From Agrypnia vestita (Eukaryota; Arthropoda; Insecta; Trichoptera; Phryganeidae): a DNA stretch of 64,000 nt. The stretch spans positions 1 through 64,000 of the forward strand of contig JADDOH010002052.1 in NCBI GenBank assembly GCA_016648135.1, given 5' to 3'. A model generated the notes under the pieces. It was given only the letters and a program-made list of their open reading frames with translations, was not told where the DNA came from and searched no databases. The number at the start of each line of letters is the position of its first letter. Position 1 is the first letter of the stretch. Both the position numbers and the translations under genes were made by a program. Below, piece after piece: positions 22,601-37,700 of this stretch.

Positions 22601-25600
22601 AGAGTAATGAACGATTGCGTTCACCCCTTCATCAGGGTCGTGTGCATGTATCTCTCCTACAGTAGTACCAATGGGACTATTCTCAGCGACGTACAGCGTC
22701 AACTTGTCGCCCGCAAATGCTGGAGGGGAATCATTCACATCCTCTATCCGGACGTGAACTATGACCTACAACAGAAAAACTTAAAATGCAAAAATGTTAA
22801 AAAAATTTTGAGTCCTCAAGTGTAACCTCCTGAATCTACAGGAAAATGGTCTGTTCTTACCAATAGAAAGCAGCTAACGTATATATTTATATTTTGGCCG
22901 CAGTTTAGGTACTGATGTCACTAAAAATTTAACTTACAGAAGTGCTTAGTGCTGGAGTGCCTCTATCCACAGCATAAGCATGGAGGTCATAAGCTGGAAC
23001 AGACTCCCTATCGAGTCCTTTATTGGTTCTGATTACACCCGAAGCGTGATCAATCACAAAAGATCCATCTTCTCGATCCTTGGATGACAGTTCATATCTT
23101 ATTCTTCCATTAAGGCCAATATCCGCATCTACAGCCGATAGCTGGACCACCGAAGTTCCTATATAGTTTGAAGGTTGAGTATTAGTTACTATTGTGGATG
23201 TATCAGGAGCCATTATGTTTCAAAGAAATAAATTTATTCAAATAGTAACATGGATATTGAAATAACTTTTCTATATCCAAACAAAAAATCTTTCTTTGGA
23301 AAATTACATAATATAATTTATTTTCATAAAAAAATTTGTCTTCATATATTTTAAATCAAGGATGTGATGATGTAGGGTGTAAATCAAGGCATTAAAATAT
23401 AGCGAATTAGCAATATGGGGGGAGGGGAGAAGACATCAGCAAAAGCCTTAATAGCAACAGATTACACCAAATTTGGCACATTGTAACACATGTTTTATGT
23501 TATGCAAAGTATTAGAGACAAAATTAATCATTTATATGGGAACAAGGATAAACAAACTTTATTTTATCTTCTTACTGAGTTTAAGTAAGTTAATTGATTT
23601 TAGTACATTCTGTAACTACATAATTTAATTTCTGTATTTAATGAGACTTAGTTCTAATCATAAGCGCAATTGCAAATAAATGCAATATAAATGGAAGGCA
23701 ATTCCTATGAACCTACCGAGTAGGGCATCTTCTAGTACACTTGCTGAGTACATGGGTTGTTTGAATACAGGATTATTGTCGTTAACGTCTGTGATAGAGA
23801 TCTCCACATCTGTGGTGTCCGAGTGTGGAGGAGAGCCACCATCACGGGCTGTCACAGTCAGCAGATATCCTACAAATATTACATTACTATTTATTCTTTA
23901 AAGTTGTGGCGATACCTGTCCAAACCTGTGCCATGTACCTATCGTCCATCCCAGGGATTTGTTTATATTAACACAATAAAAATCTCCGCAACGTAAACAT
24001 ACTAGAACAAAGGCGTCGAGTTGAGGACACGGGCGACACTACACTAGTCAAGTACCTGCCGTAACAGATATGCCTATTTGCATCATCTATTTCTTTGTTC
24101 CTCATTTACATATAACTGTAACCAGTACACTTTCACTTGGTCCCGGAGCTTAACTCCGGGAAGAAATAAACGTAAACAACTAATCACTCTTGCATTTCAT
24201 CGAACTTACCAAGTAAGCAGTAATTTTCCTAAACAGTAGTACAATAAAACTATATTATCAAATTAAATCAACGCAATTGTATTATGAAAATACAATTAAT
24301 TTACAGTTATGACTAATGGAATTGAACCCTATTTCTTTGCTGGAGTCCTATGATTTTTAAAAGCCAAGGCAAAGGCAAGGAAAGTAGGCGACATTTTGTT
24401 ATTGATTTTATTATTTTAATTTTTACACAGAATGAAATTAGCAATGCTAGTCCTTTTTTAGTCACACTTTTTGTAGCAAAGTTTAAGGTACCATTACAGT
24501 AAAACCCCATTAATTCGAACCCCGGTAATTCGAAATTCGCCATAATTCGAAATTTTTGTGTGTCCCAAATTGTGAATTTCATAGTAAATTAACCCCGATA
24601 ATTCGAAAACCCCGGTAATTCGTAATTCGAAATATTTTTTAGCCCCTTGCGCCGCAAATCAATACATTTTAGTTCGTGTAATTCGAATTTTTACAAAATT
24701 GAAAAAATATTTCGAGTTTTTTCGCAAGTGAGAACAACAAATATGTCAATATTGAGTACTTTGAAATGTCGCGATCTTTGTATTAGCATAATATACAATG
24801 CGTTTTCGAAATGATTTCTTGAAATATGAAAAACAGACATGTTTCAGAAAATTAATGGCTTTTTCTCGAGTTTTACGATTCTTGACGTATTTCGCAATCA
24901 ATTCAAGGTACCTTATGCCCCTTTTCTATACATACTGTGACGCGATCCCTAAAATTGGGGAATCCTGTGTATGTTTTCTTCAGTTGGCTGCCTTGATATG
25001 CGCAGATAGTTTAGTTTGCGGCGTTTGCGCTAATTCTCATACCTAAACACGTTTTTAATTGTTTTTCATGTTTTTAAATTTGTCTTTAGTTCGATTTTTT
25101 CCCTAATAACTGTGTTTGTGTTATTAAAATGTTTAATTTTCTTTGTAAGATGCTATTAGTGACTTATCTTATTGTTTCACATATTTATTGTTGATTTGAG
25201 CCGGAAAAAAGGCGGAATCAAAAATCAAACTCGTGTGAAGATTGAAGAAGCGTTCCATAAATTAAAGTATAACAAAACATTTTTGAATATGGCCATCCAT
25301 CCCGACTTGACGGAAATGGAAAAAAAGATTTTTTCGCGAGTAAGAACACCAAATATCTCAAAATGTCACGAAATATCGCGTTTTCAATGTGATTTCTTTA
25401 AATATAAGCATAAATTTAACAAAATTAACGTTTTTTTCGAGAGTTTAATGTTTTTGGCAAATTTCACAATCGCACAGCGATTTTTTTTTGTACCTAAAAT
25501 TTCTTATTAATGGGGGCTCCTATAATTCAAAATTTATTTTTCGGGTCCCTTGAATTTAGAATTAACGAGGTTTTACTGTAATTATAGTCGTCATGTCTAG

Positions 25601-28600
25601 CAATAAAGACACTATCAATGTCAGAAGATATTTTTTATAGCATAAACTTTTTTTGAAAAATAGTAAGAATATTCATGTGACATATTCTTTGTATGCATCT
25701 CTATTTAAGAAAATTACAATCCAAAGATAATATCAACGGTGGAAAGGAAAAAATGTCCAAGCGACAATTTGACCGAAATTGAGTTATATATATAGTTGAG
25801 TTATATATAATTCAATTTCTTTCCTTCCTTTTCTTTTTTTACCTCTCCACCGTCGATATAATATATATAATTCAATTTCGGCCAAATTGTCACTTGATCA
25901 TTTTTTCCTTTCCACCATATGATAACTTAAATTTTATTGTAAATATAATAACACATTTTTATTTATACAACATACATTTATAAGTTTTATGCGTATACTC
26001 ACCACTCATGGTTTCACGGTCTAATAGTTTATTGGTCACTATGGCTCCAGTTTGCGGATTTATGGTGAACTCATGGTCTAGCCCGGACATGGCATCATTA
26101 CTGATCTCCCCTCCCAGGGAGTATGTTATCTGGGCATTTATCCCCACATCACTGTCTGTCGCTGATACAACAAGAACAGTCGTACCAATTGGCGCATCTT
26201 CAAATACCTACAAATACACCATTTATATTACACTTTCATTGTGGCACGCTCTTAAAATGTATAAAAATTGAGATCTGGTGGTAACTGTACAAAGGGTGTT
26301 CTCGTAGTTAGTAGCAAAAACTTTGGGGAGTCATCTTCATTCAATTTTGAATAGAAAATATTACATATTTATACTTTGGGTGAAATGTTGGCAGTTGAGG
26401 AGATAAGTGATATCAAAAGTTTGCATTTTCTTTCAATATTTCTGACTTATTTTTTGTAAAATGTTAGACTATCATGAATGTAATTTATATCAAATATTAA
26501 AAATTTATTTTATTTGCTTTGTTTTATTATTTAATTGTTTTATTCATTTGCCTTGATACAAATCAAATAAAATGAATAAAACTTTGCAAAATTTTAAAAA
26601 TATAGTTTTTGCTAGCTACGAGACATATAGGTCAACCGCTGAGAGCTTTTTATGATCATCTCTTTTTTTTCTCATCTGTCTTCTTCTTTTATATGGAGCC
26701 AATGGTGGTGCAAGTGGGAGAAATATATATTTTTGCATTAGTTACATACATGCATTACAATTGTTAGTTTTTCACTCACCGAAGCTGTATAGGGTGCATT
26801 TTCAAAAACAGGTGCGAAATTATTAGCATCCGTTATGTTGATATGAACCATGGCAGTATCACTGCGCCCCCCGGAATCAGAGGCTGTGACTGTCAGGACA
26901 TATCTCCTCTCCTGCTTGAAATCCAGCGGCTGGGCTACAGTGATCAGGCCTCGCCCATTTTGAGAGGTTATTGCAAAACGACCTCGAGTGTTGCCGCTGG
27001 TTAGCTCATAGTGCAGCCTGACAATAAATAGAGGAATTAATTAGTCATCGATGCTGATTAATCTTACACATTGATTGTTACTCTGACAGTATACTGTTAG
27101 ATTGATTTGTATATTAACCGGTCGGGTGCCGGAGTGCAGATCTGCGCTCCCTCTACTCGTATTCGAATTCGGCCTATTTTACCTGCGTTCATAGGTTTTT
27201 AAAGCTTATCATTGGTTATATCGCAAGTTTTTGAATGAATTAACTAGTTTATTTGTCAAATAACCTCATTTGCCGTGCAAACCAGACAAAAAATCATTCC
27301 AAATGTCATCTTCGAACCGCGCTTTAATTGTGTTATTTATCTGTTAAAAAAGTCTTATTTTAAAATAAAAAGTGTTAAAATTAAGTATTTTTATATTCTT
27401 TGATACAATATCTTTAGTGTTATTGCTTTCATGGTTTTATTCGATAAACATGTGCGTACATTTTCGACAGTAAATTTCGTTACTTATTTTCATAATTATG
27501 AATAAGTAATTATTGTACAAGTAATTATTGAAATATAAGTAATTATTGAGTCTGTATATTGAGAAACCAGAAACTGGAATTTCTTAGCGATTATTCTTGA
27601 TTTTTACATGAATATAACTATCACAAAAAAGTGTCTAAATATAGAAGCGAAAATGAGAGATGCTGCTGCTGTTTATGCTGTTTACTGTACGCAGTGTATG
27701 CTGTATGCGGATGATGTAGTATTGTTAATGGCAAATAGCAAACAAGACTTGAGTCTAGTAAGCACGATATATGATGTATGCTTTTGACTAGTTAATAGAT
27801 ATTTGAGGAGGAAAGTAAGATAACATGATTGTTTGGAACAAATAGATGAGTTTGCGTGTTTAGGAAGTATGTTCAATAGAAAAGTGAAAACTAAGAGGAG
27901 ATAAGTGCAAGAAATAAGGTGAATGATGCTATGAATGCAATAATTTCTGATATAAATGTGTCTACCGAGGCAAGGCTAGCGGTACAAAATAGAATTCTGT
28001 TACCAACACTGATGCATAGAAGTTAAGCCTGGAGCTGGCAGAAGAGTAACGAAATTAAACTGAATGCAGTGAAAATGAAATCACTTGGATATATGTATAT
28101 AGAGTAAAGAATTAACAAACTAAGAAATAATGTAAAGTTTATGTAGAATTAAAAAAGGATCATTCATTTGGCTCCTGTTAGGAGCCTCAGCAATCAGGAG
28201 TTGGGTGCAAAGATGTATGAATGTAGATGAGGCGAGAGTTGTGTGTCAGAACAAAAGAGTGTGAAGCTCCATCCTCTCTGTCTAACCTTTCGGTGAAACG
28301 GCGTGATGGTAAGCGTACTGTCACCGAGGTGGAGTCAACCATGGGTTAAGCGGGTCAATAAAGTAATAATACTTCTTGGTGCCACAGTGATGATGGATAG
28401 TGAGAGTGCAAGAGCAGCCCGCTACAGGCGCACAGCGCCGCGGGCGCCGGAAACGGCGATTCAGTACACCACAGTAGGTATAGGATCAATATAAATGATA
28501 AATAACCTATTATCTTCATCTGGATCGGTTGCTGTGACTGTAACAACGGGTGTTCCTGGAGGTTCATCTTCTGCTAGGCTCGCTTCATACCGAGGGGGTT

Positions 28601-31600
28601 CGAAGCGAGGGTCGTTATCATTTACGTCCTGCACTGTCAAGGCTACGGATGCCGTGGCAGAACGTGGGGGTACACCTCCGTCTGTAGCTATAACCTGCCA
28701 AGTAATTGAGTAAAGTGAAAAATGTTTCATTATCAAAAATGTTTAAGAAGTTTTCCACAATTGAAATTGAACTAACTTGAAAGTTGAACTTGGATTGTTC
28801 CTCCCTGTCAAGTTGTCTGGTGGTGTAAATCCATCCAGTTCTAGGATCAATGCCTAGTGAAAACTTTTCTAGCCCACCCATAGTTGCCAGATCTCGTTCA
28901 TTCACACTGTAGGTGAGCTCGGCATTAGCACCTTCATCAGCATCGTAAGCTTGAACCTGTGGAAAATTAACACAAATATTGTTTCAAATTAAAAGACCAT
29001 TGGTTTAAGTTCTGGATATGTTGCAGTTGGAATATTTAACTGTAAGATACTTTATCAAATATATTACATATATTTTAACCAAGAACTGGCCTTGGGTTTA
29101 TTTTTTAAATTTTTTATGCATTTATTATCTGATGGCCTTTGTACAAAATAATTTAATGTTAAATTAGGAACTACAGTGTATGACATAAAACACGTTTTAT
29201 TTGGAGTAACATGTTTTTTTTAATATTGGTACCTTTTTAAAAAAATCATTATTTTTATTGTGCACTTTACGCTACATTTTGAATTTAAGCATTCCTATAA
29301 ACTTAAACATTAGGCTGTACGTCTTACCCGAACAATGCTGTAACCGACAGGAACACTCTCGCTGACGGCTTCTTGGAAGAGAGATGTGTAAAACCTCGGA
29401 GCATTATCATTGACATCTTTCACGTTAACCAGCAGCTGAGTTGTGTTGGATCGGGAAGGACTGCCACCATCTATTCATTTGTGTAATGCAATATTAATAT
29501 AATGTCAGAAGTCTAAGGAACCAAAGTGTTAACGTGATTTTAAAATAATTTCCAGTGCATGTTCAAGTTTTCCAGCCTTACCCTGTGCCCTAATGACGAG
29601 TCTGTAGTTACGCATGAGTTCATAATCCAACGGCTTGACAAGGGAGACATCTCCACTCAGACTATCGATAGAGAACTGCAGTTGTGTGTTACCACCGATG
29701 ATAGCATATCGAACGGCGGCGTTAGCTCCCAAATCTGCATCTGTTGCTCTGAAAATACAATTACGTTCCGCATATAATAAATGTTTTCATTAATAAAATA
29801 ATTATGAATTTTTGTGAGAGTTCATTGTAATTAACTATGAATAAAATACAACATTGTTTACTTCACACGATGACACTTTAATTAAAAAAATAAAATGTTT
29901 TCGATGCTTACTGCATCATCTTCAGTAATATTGTTACGTGGCGTGGCTCGCTCGAAAATGAAATGGCACAACTCGTAAAATAAATCTTTTATTATCGCTT
30001 GTACATCTCTGACATTTTACAATCGCTTGCAATCCTACACTATTTTTTTATTCAAACACAAAAGAACAGCTCTCTTTTGTTTTTCTACTCAGGTGTAACA
30101 ACCTTCCCTTCCATTTCTTCGCTATTTATTTAATCATGTTAGTTCTTATTTCAACCACTTGGCATACCGGCCCGCCGTTCTGCGCATGTGACACTATTAT
30201 TATGTTATCTATGTGTGACACTTTTCTATGGAACTGTCAAATGTCAACGAACAGCTCGTTACAATATATACTGTGCTATTCTGAAAATAGCAATATTCAG
30301 ATGTCAGATCTTTATCCCATTTTTGACAGGTATGTATAACATTGTATTGCTGTCAATTTCAATGTTTTATGTTTGACGTGTTTGAAATTAATGAATTCAA
30401 TTAATCAGAAAGCTCTAAAACGTAAACAAACATTAAGTTATTCACAATTACAAATAATGAGCTTTCTAATTGATTGAATTCATTCATTTCAAACCTGTCA
30501 AACATAAAACGTCAAAAAAACAGCGTCACAATATTGTACAATAACTGTCAAGATACAGAAATAGCAATATTGCTTAGTTCAGAATACGGATGACTGAAGA
30601 TGATGCAGTAAGCAATAAAAACATTTAAATTATTTAATTAAAGCGTCATTGTGTGAAGTAAACAACATTGTGTTTTATTCATAGTTAATTACAATAAATA
30701 ATTAAGTTTTCATTAATGGTGATATCCGCGCCATCTAACGTGTATTACACCTAATTTACCTTATGTGGGCTATGACAGGATTATCAGCAAGATTGACGTC
30801 TTCGTTGACTGAGACCGTGTATGTTCTCTCACTAAATTGTGGGTAATTGTCATTATCATCCAAAACTCGGACAATTACAGTCGCACTGAAAATAAATCAG
30901 AAATATATCAAATCAATGAAACAGAGGTAAATTAATAATATTTATTGGGCTATTCATGCGTTAAAAGCTTATCTCATGTTTACCTGGCAGTCCTCCTGTC
31001 GGTGACCGGACTAGCCTGGTCGGAGGCTAAAACGATCACAGTGTATCTCGAAGCCTTCTCTCGATCCAGTTGAGATCTAGTTGACAAAATCCCTGTCTTT
31101 TGGTCCATCCTAAAAGCTGCGATATCTTCTTCAGCAGAACTCAACTCGCCCTCTGATGCTACGGACTCAATCGAATACTCGACCTGTCAATAAAAGAGTT
31201 TTAAATGAAAAGGATAGATAACACTAATGGACAAAAATGGCAAAGATCAGCGCAGTATATTTTTTCTATTACTTAATTAATGCAATGTATTCTTTTAGAA
31301 TTAAAATATAATTTTTGTATTTTAAGAATTTTTTCTCAAAATATTATGTACCTTTGATGTGCAAAACAAATAAGTATAGACATCCAAAACCATTGACAAA
31401 TCAATGTAAGTAAACTGGTGTTCGAAATTTGATATAAATATACTAACACTTGTATGATAGATCAATTAAACACACAAATCTTAACCCAATTGAATGATTC
31501 CTCTGTGAAATGCTTGAAGGGATTGAGAGATTGACTAAAAATTGTATTAAAAAATAATTGATTGCAGAATTTACCTCGGCATTTTTTCCAAAGTCTTGAT

Positions 31601-34600
31601 CGGAGGCTTTCAGGGTGATGATAGTGGACCCCTGACTAGCGCCCTCTCTGATGGAAGCTTCGTACTCTTGAAGCTCAAATACTGGGGTATGGTCATTGCA
31701 GTCCAATACATTAACCTGAAAATATGATAATATAGAAAATTCAGGAGAGAAAAAAAAATCACTAACTGTCATGATTAGATTCATCTTGAAAAATAATGGT
31801 CCAAAATTATTGTTCCTGTATGTTTGATTAGTGCAAGTTTTTCAAATGTCGGCAGATTAAGAAGAAGTATATTTCCGTGGTGTTTGGAGAAGCTGAAAAC
31901 AATTAAATACAGCCATCATCTTAACGGATCATTTTGAACTTCCTGGACCTTTTTAAATAAGTGAACATTTATGAAAGTACACTGCAATTTTATCTCAGGA
32001 TTGGATTCACTAATATAGGAATAATAAAGATGAACCCACCTGAAGAGTCGTGGTCCCGGATCTGGGTGGAAAGCTGTCGTCCACGGCGGTGATTCGGAAA
32101 TAATGCACGTCTACTTGCTCCCGGTCCAGGCGGGCCAGGGTGGTGACAGTGCCCAAGCGCGTGTCCACTCCGAACAGGCCCTGGGAGCGCGAATCCAGCA
32201 GGCTCGTCATGGAATACGTTACGGGGCTGTTCTCGGGGTCCCTGCGGGTCAAAGTACACAAGTCAGTTGCTTCTCAAATAGCAAGCCTTACTACATCAAC
32301 ATATTTTGTTTAAAACTCGACTAATACATGTACATATTACCTGATAGAAAAATAATTTAAAATAGGACGGTAATTGTTAATACGGGCTCAAAGAAGGCTC
32401 TATTTAACAAATATTACCTTATGGAAAATTTTACTAAAAAATCGTTCAATAATTGATTTGCATAGGGCTAAAGATGGTAATGTCGTTCACCAAGGCGCTT
32501 GTGTGGAAAATCTTTGGTCGATGAGTGAGGTATGAACAAATTAGAAGTGAATGTAATGCTGGATGTAGTGTGAGTAAAGAAAGGAGTGCTGAGATGGTTT
32601 GGTCATGTAAAACTTATGAGCGAGGAAAGGATGGTTAAGAAAATGTATGGGGCGAGTGATGTGCCAGGATAGAAGAATATGGCGTTCTATCCTCTCTGCC
32701 TACCCCTGTGGGAAAACAATGTGTAAAAAACAACTAAATAGCCAAAGTCTTATTTCAAAGTGATAAGAGTTTAGAAATAAATTGATACATTTTAAGCAAT
32801 TATATATTATGAAATAGTTAAATTTGACATAGCTATGCAGAAAACATCCAACCCACAAAATGCTAAAAATGCGTTATGTACGGGTTTGAACAGTTTTTTA
32901 AATTTATTTAATAGATAAACACATATGAATTTTTTTACAATAATGATAGATATTAATAATCAAATTATTATATATGTTATTAGTCACCAAAAAGAATCAT
33001 GGTTCTTGTGTGTGGTGAGGGATAATCACTTACAAAGGAAAAATTTATATAAATAGAACAAAAATTTTGGATAAAAAAAGAATTCCTATGTTCATTTTTT
33101 TGAAGTAGTTAAGTATAATCTATATTAACAGACAATTGAGAATTATAGATATATGCAATATCTTCATTTGCTAAAAACATTCAAGCTCTAGGTAAGTGCT
33201 ATAGTTTTTGTAAATTCAATAAGTATTTTTGTTTCACTATCATCACTATCACTTCACTATCATCACATCACTATCATCGTCGCTAAATTAATTAAACTCA
33301 AAAAAGTGGTTTGACTGTTTTCTGCGGCTTCAAATCTACAAATTCTTGGCAAACAAAAATATTGTCAAAAACATCCATGTGGTATGGACACATTATGCAA
33401 CTTATTAATTCTACTGTTATTACACGATAATAATTTTGTAGAAAACATTTAAGGGATTTGTATGTTTTCTATGCCTCAGAAAATATTTTTTACTCATGCT
33501 TTATCAAATTAATAAAACAAAAAACCAACATAGAAAAAATAAGTGCTGTTTTTCGTACATTTAGACATTTTGTAGAAAGAATCCAATTTGTAAAACGCAT
33601 CATATCTTCGTACATAAAAGTTTTTTCTTATAATTAAATTAAAAACAAAAAAAAGCATCTTTATAATAAACCCAACGCAAAAAAGTATGCAATAATGAAT
33701 TAAATATCGACGTATCTTTAGAAGCCATTTTCGCAGTTCCATGTATTTTGGGTTGGATGCTTTCGGCATAACTACGTCCAATTAGTGTTCCGAATTCGAT
33801 AAAATGTGTCATTTTCAGCAACAAGGGACAAATCAAATTTTTAATTAGGTATGTTTATTTGAAAAGAAAAACTTGTCCAAAAGGAGTAAGATTAAGTAAC
33901 TTAGAAAATATGCATGCAAAGATTTTTAACTAATAATAATTTATATTAATAATAAGAAAACACATTTAATAATCAACACGTTTCGGGGCCAATGATCCCC
34001 TCATTAGGACACAACGTATACTAAAAATTAAAATTGGCAGCGTAGACGTCAACAGAAACAAAAAATAAATGTACGGAAGTTGAATAGCTAATTAAAAACT
34101 AATGTAAAAACAAATTTAAAATGTAACTATTTGCAAAAAGGGTTTGATTAATATTTGTAATATTTAATTTGCTATTAGCACTTTTTTCTAATTTATAAAA
34201 TTTATAATTTATCTGACTGTAATCTTATGTTATTTATATGTAAATTTACTGAGCCATTGTTAATATCAAAATAATGGTTTGTCTTCAAAAGCTGATTAGG
34301 AAATTCAAGGAAATTATTGCTATTTAAAAATCTTAAGGGTTTTGAAATTGTTTTTTGTTTTTGAATTTTGGTTCTTTGTCTAGCCGGTTGGAATTTATTT
34401 AGCATCAATCAATAGATCATTAAACCCCTAATTGGAGCAATAAGCTTTCAAAAACGTATTCAGTTTATTTAAAGGAGTAGGTACCTACAACACTGAGCAA
34501 CGTCAAAGTTCGGTTTTTGAGTAATTTTGCTAACAATGTTAACTTTACTAATGTATAATATTGTGCCATAAATTCTCAATTTCTTTTTTCTCTTTACGTG

Positions 34601-34735
34601 TATTTACTTTTTATTTTAGCGAAAAAAAAATTTTGAGACCTTTCGGCGCTCCGGGGTCTCGGCCCCGCCGTGCCTGGATTTGCGAAACAATATAATATAT
34701 ATATATAATATATATATATTATATATATATAATAT

Positions 34736-34779
<44 letters not shown>

Positions 34780-37700
34780 ATGTATATATATATTATATTG
34801 TTTAATTATTTAATTAATATTATTATATTAGATATATTATTTAATTAATATATTATACAAGCGTAAAATTAGATTCGATCAGTTTTCGATTTTTGGGCAT
34901 GTTGAGGGAATGAATGGGGAAAGAATGGTAATAAAGATATATAATGCAAGTGTTGATGGCGCCAGAAAGAGAGGGCGACCGCGGAAGACGTGGCACGACC
35001 AGATTAACCGGATACTGGAAGATGGTCCCGTTAGAAGCCTCAACAACCGGCGAGCTTGCATGCGAAGATGTATGAATGTGGATGAGGCGAGAGTTGCATG
35101 TCAGGACAGAAGAGTGTGGCGCTCTATCCTCTCTGCCTACCCCCACGGGGAAACGGCGTGATGGTAAGTTAATTAGTTAGTTATTTCAGTTTTCGATTCT
35201 ATAAAAATTTAATATCGGTTGATTTCTACAATTTTTTACAAAATATATCTGAGTCTACTACGATCGTAAAAATTGTTCCTGGCATCCCTTAAACTATTGT
35301 TAACATTGATACGTGTACGATAGAGTTGATTCGAGTATTTTGGCCACGTAAGGTGGTATTCGGATCATAACAATCTTGTCTTGGCCCCTATTATAACACA
35401 TTATACACTTCGTCAACTTCGACGTGATGATTATTACCTTTATAAAATGTGTTTCAACATAGTCCAAATATTAAATTAAAGCTAATATCTCCGCTATAAT
35501 GATATAAATATTAATATTTGACTGAAAGATCGAGTGCTTGGTGCAGACCAATCCTAGGATTGAGACTCAAAAAAGATGTCGTCTATTTTGTGATAGGACA
35601 GTATAAAAATCTTATTAACTTGAGAATAGGGGCAAATATGTACCTACTACGTTATCTTTTCTGACTTTAAATTAACGCTTGACAGGTTCATTTATTTTTC
35701 TGAAAGCGTTTTCGTAATATATTCGTTTTTGTAATAATTTCGCTAACTTTAATTCTTGCCGAATTAAAGTGAGCAAATACGGGTGACGCGCGGCACCGAA
35801 CCGAACGCGTTGTAAATCAAAAAGTTCGTTAGAGTAGGAACAAAGGAACGGCGCCGAATGGGAAATGGGATAAGCGCGGGAAAATAATTCCAGCGCGGGA
35901 AAATTTATGGTCCAAGCAAAAACCTAATGTCCCGGCTACCTTTTCAAGAAGAGAATCCGCGTGCGGGGCGGACAGGAAGGTCGTAGCTTCTTAACATGAG
36001 AAATATTTACTAGAAACGAAATAAATTATTGCTCTCAGAAGCATATATGATATTTAATATGAATTTTAATTTAAGCTTAATGTCAATGCACAATTGGTAC
36101 TCACAGAAAAAGTGTGTTGGTTGACCAGGTAAGAACCAAGTAAATTCAAACCTATTGTACTTTTTTTTAATTTAAGATGCGTGGGTAATAGTTACCATTT
36201 GACTCACAAAGCTCTGTCGTTGACTGAACCACGAAACCAAGTAAATTCAAACCTATTGTACTTTTTTTTTAATTTAAGATGCGTGGGTAATAGTTACCAT
36301 TTGACTCACAAAGCTCTGTCGTTGACTGAACCACGAAACCAAGTAAATTCAAACCTATTGTACTTTTTTTTTAAATTTAAGATGCGTGGGTAATAGTTGC
36401 CATTTGACTCACAAAGCTCTGTCGTTGGCTGAACCACGAAACCAAGTAAATTCAAACCTATTGCACTTTTTTTTTAATTTAAGATGCGTGGGTAATAGTT
36501 ACCATTTGACTCACAAAGCTCTGTCGTCTGCCGTCAATGCCGTCAATAAATTACCGTCATAAATTTAACATATTTCAGATTTTATAAATTTACAAATAAA
36601 ACAATTAGATCAAATAAGTATTTTTGTATATTAATGTAAAATAATAAATTAATTACTTCAATAAAGTTAAATATAGAAGGGCAAGGTCGAATTTTGAGAG
36701 ATTATGAAGAGCGACTCATTGCGTTTTAAATGGAAAAATTAAATAATGCGGATTAATTTAAATGCGGATCCGTATGTGTTGAACATCGGTCAAAATAACG
36801 CAATCACTACGATTTTCAGTTTATATAGCCAGTTGTGTCGTCGAGACGTGGATAGGGTGGATGTGTTTAGCAGTTCTTTAAACAACTTTAAGGGGGAATA
36901 CCTACCTAGTTCGAAAAAATCGATTTTTAAATTTTCTTTTGCATTTTCTTAAAGCTTGAGGTCTTAAGAATTTCTGGTGAAAATTTCAAGCAAAAATTCA
37001 AAAAAATAAAGTTGTAGCTGATAACAGTGGCATCCCTTTGTTGATAACGCGCCGCGCCACACGCAGGTAGCTGCCAGTAGGGCTGTTTCATAATAGGCCT
37101 ATTTTTATTATGTTTGTGTACAGTGCTCGATGGTATGGGAATTCTAAGCAAGGTGGAGGACATATATTATGGACCTGGAATCGACGATTTTATGTGAGTT
37201 GAAAAATTTCGCGATTTATTCATTGCTCAATTTTCAAACGCGTTATACTCGAAACAATGTTTAAAATCGGTGACCAAAATATCTCGGCAACCACTGAACC
37301 GATCAACTTGAAATTTCTAGTGGTTATTCTATACATAATTATCTAGTCTTTGTCGCAGGAATTTTTTAAAGTGACTTAGTTTTTTTTATCGGCATAATAA
37401 ACCCGAATTTTTCCCTAAAAATCGCTATTTTAAATTCAAACGCTCGCCATTTTGTCAAAAGTCAATATATTCAAAAACCCCTAGGTCAAAGACTAAATTA
37501 TAGTGTCAATTTTGATAATCTTTTTGTTTTTTTTATTCTAATCATTACAAATGAAATGAAATGAGAATTCTATTAGCCGTTCTTAGTGTATTCCAGCTTC
37601 TAAATATTGATCGTAACTTGTTTTTATGTATACCTGCCGTATGACATTATTTTCAAAGTTCAAATTTTTTTTGACCGTTTTGTGTTTTTTTTTTTAATTA

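Noticed and set aside
27119..27180. GGAGTGCAGATCTGCGCTCC near-palindrome, tRNA-like at first sight
   Set aside because: It does not fold into a cloverleaf and lacks A and B box sequences.
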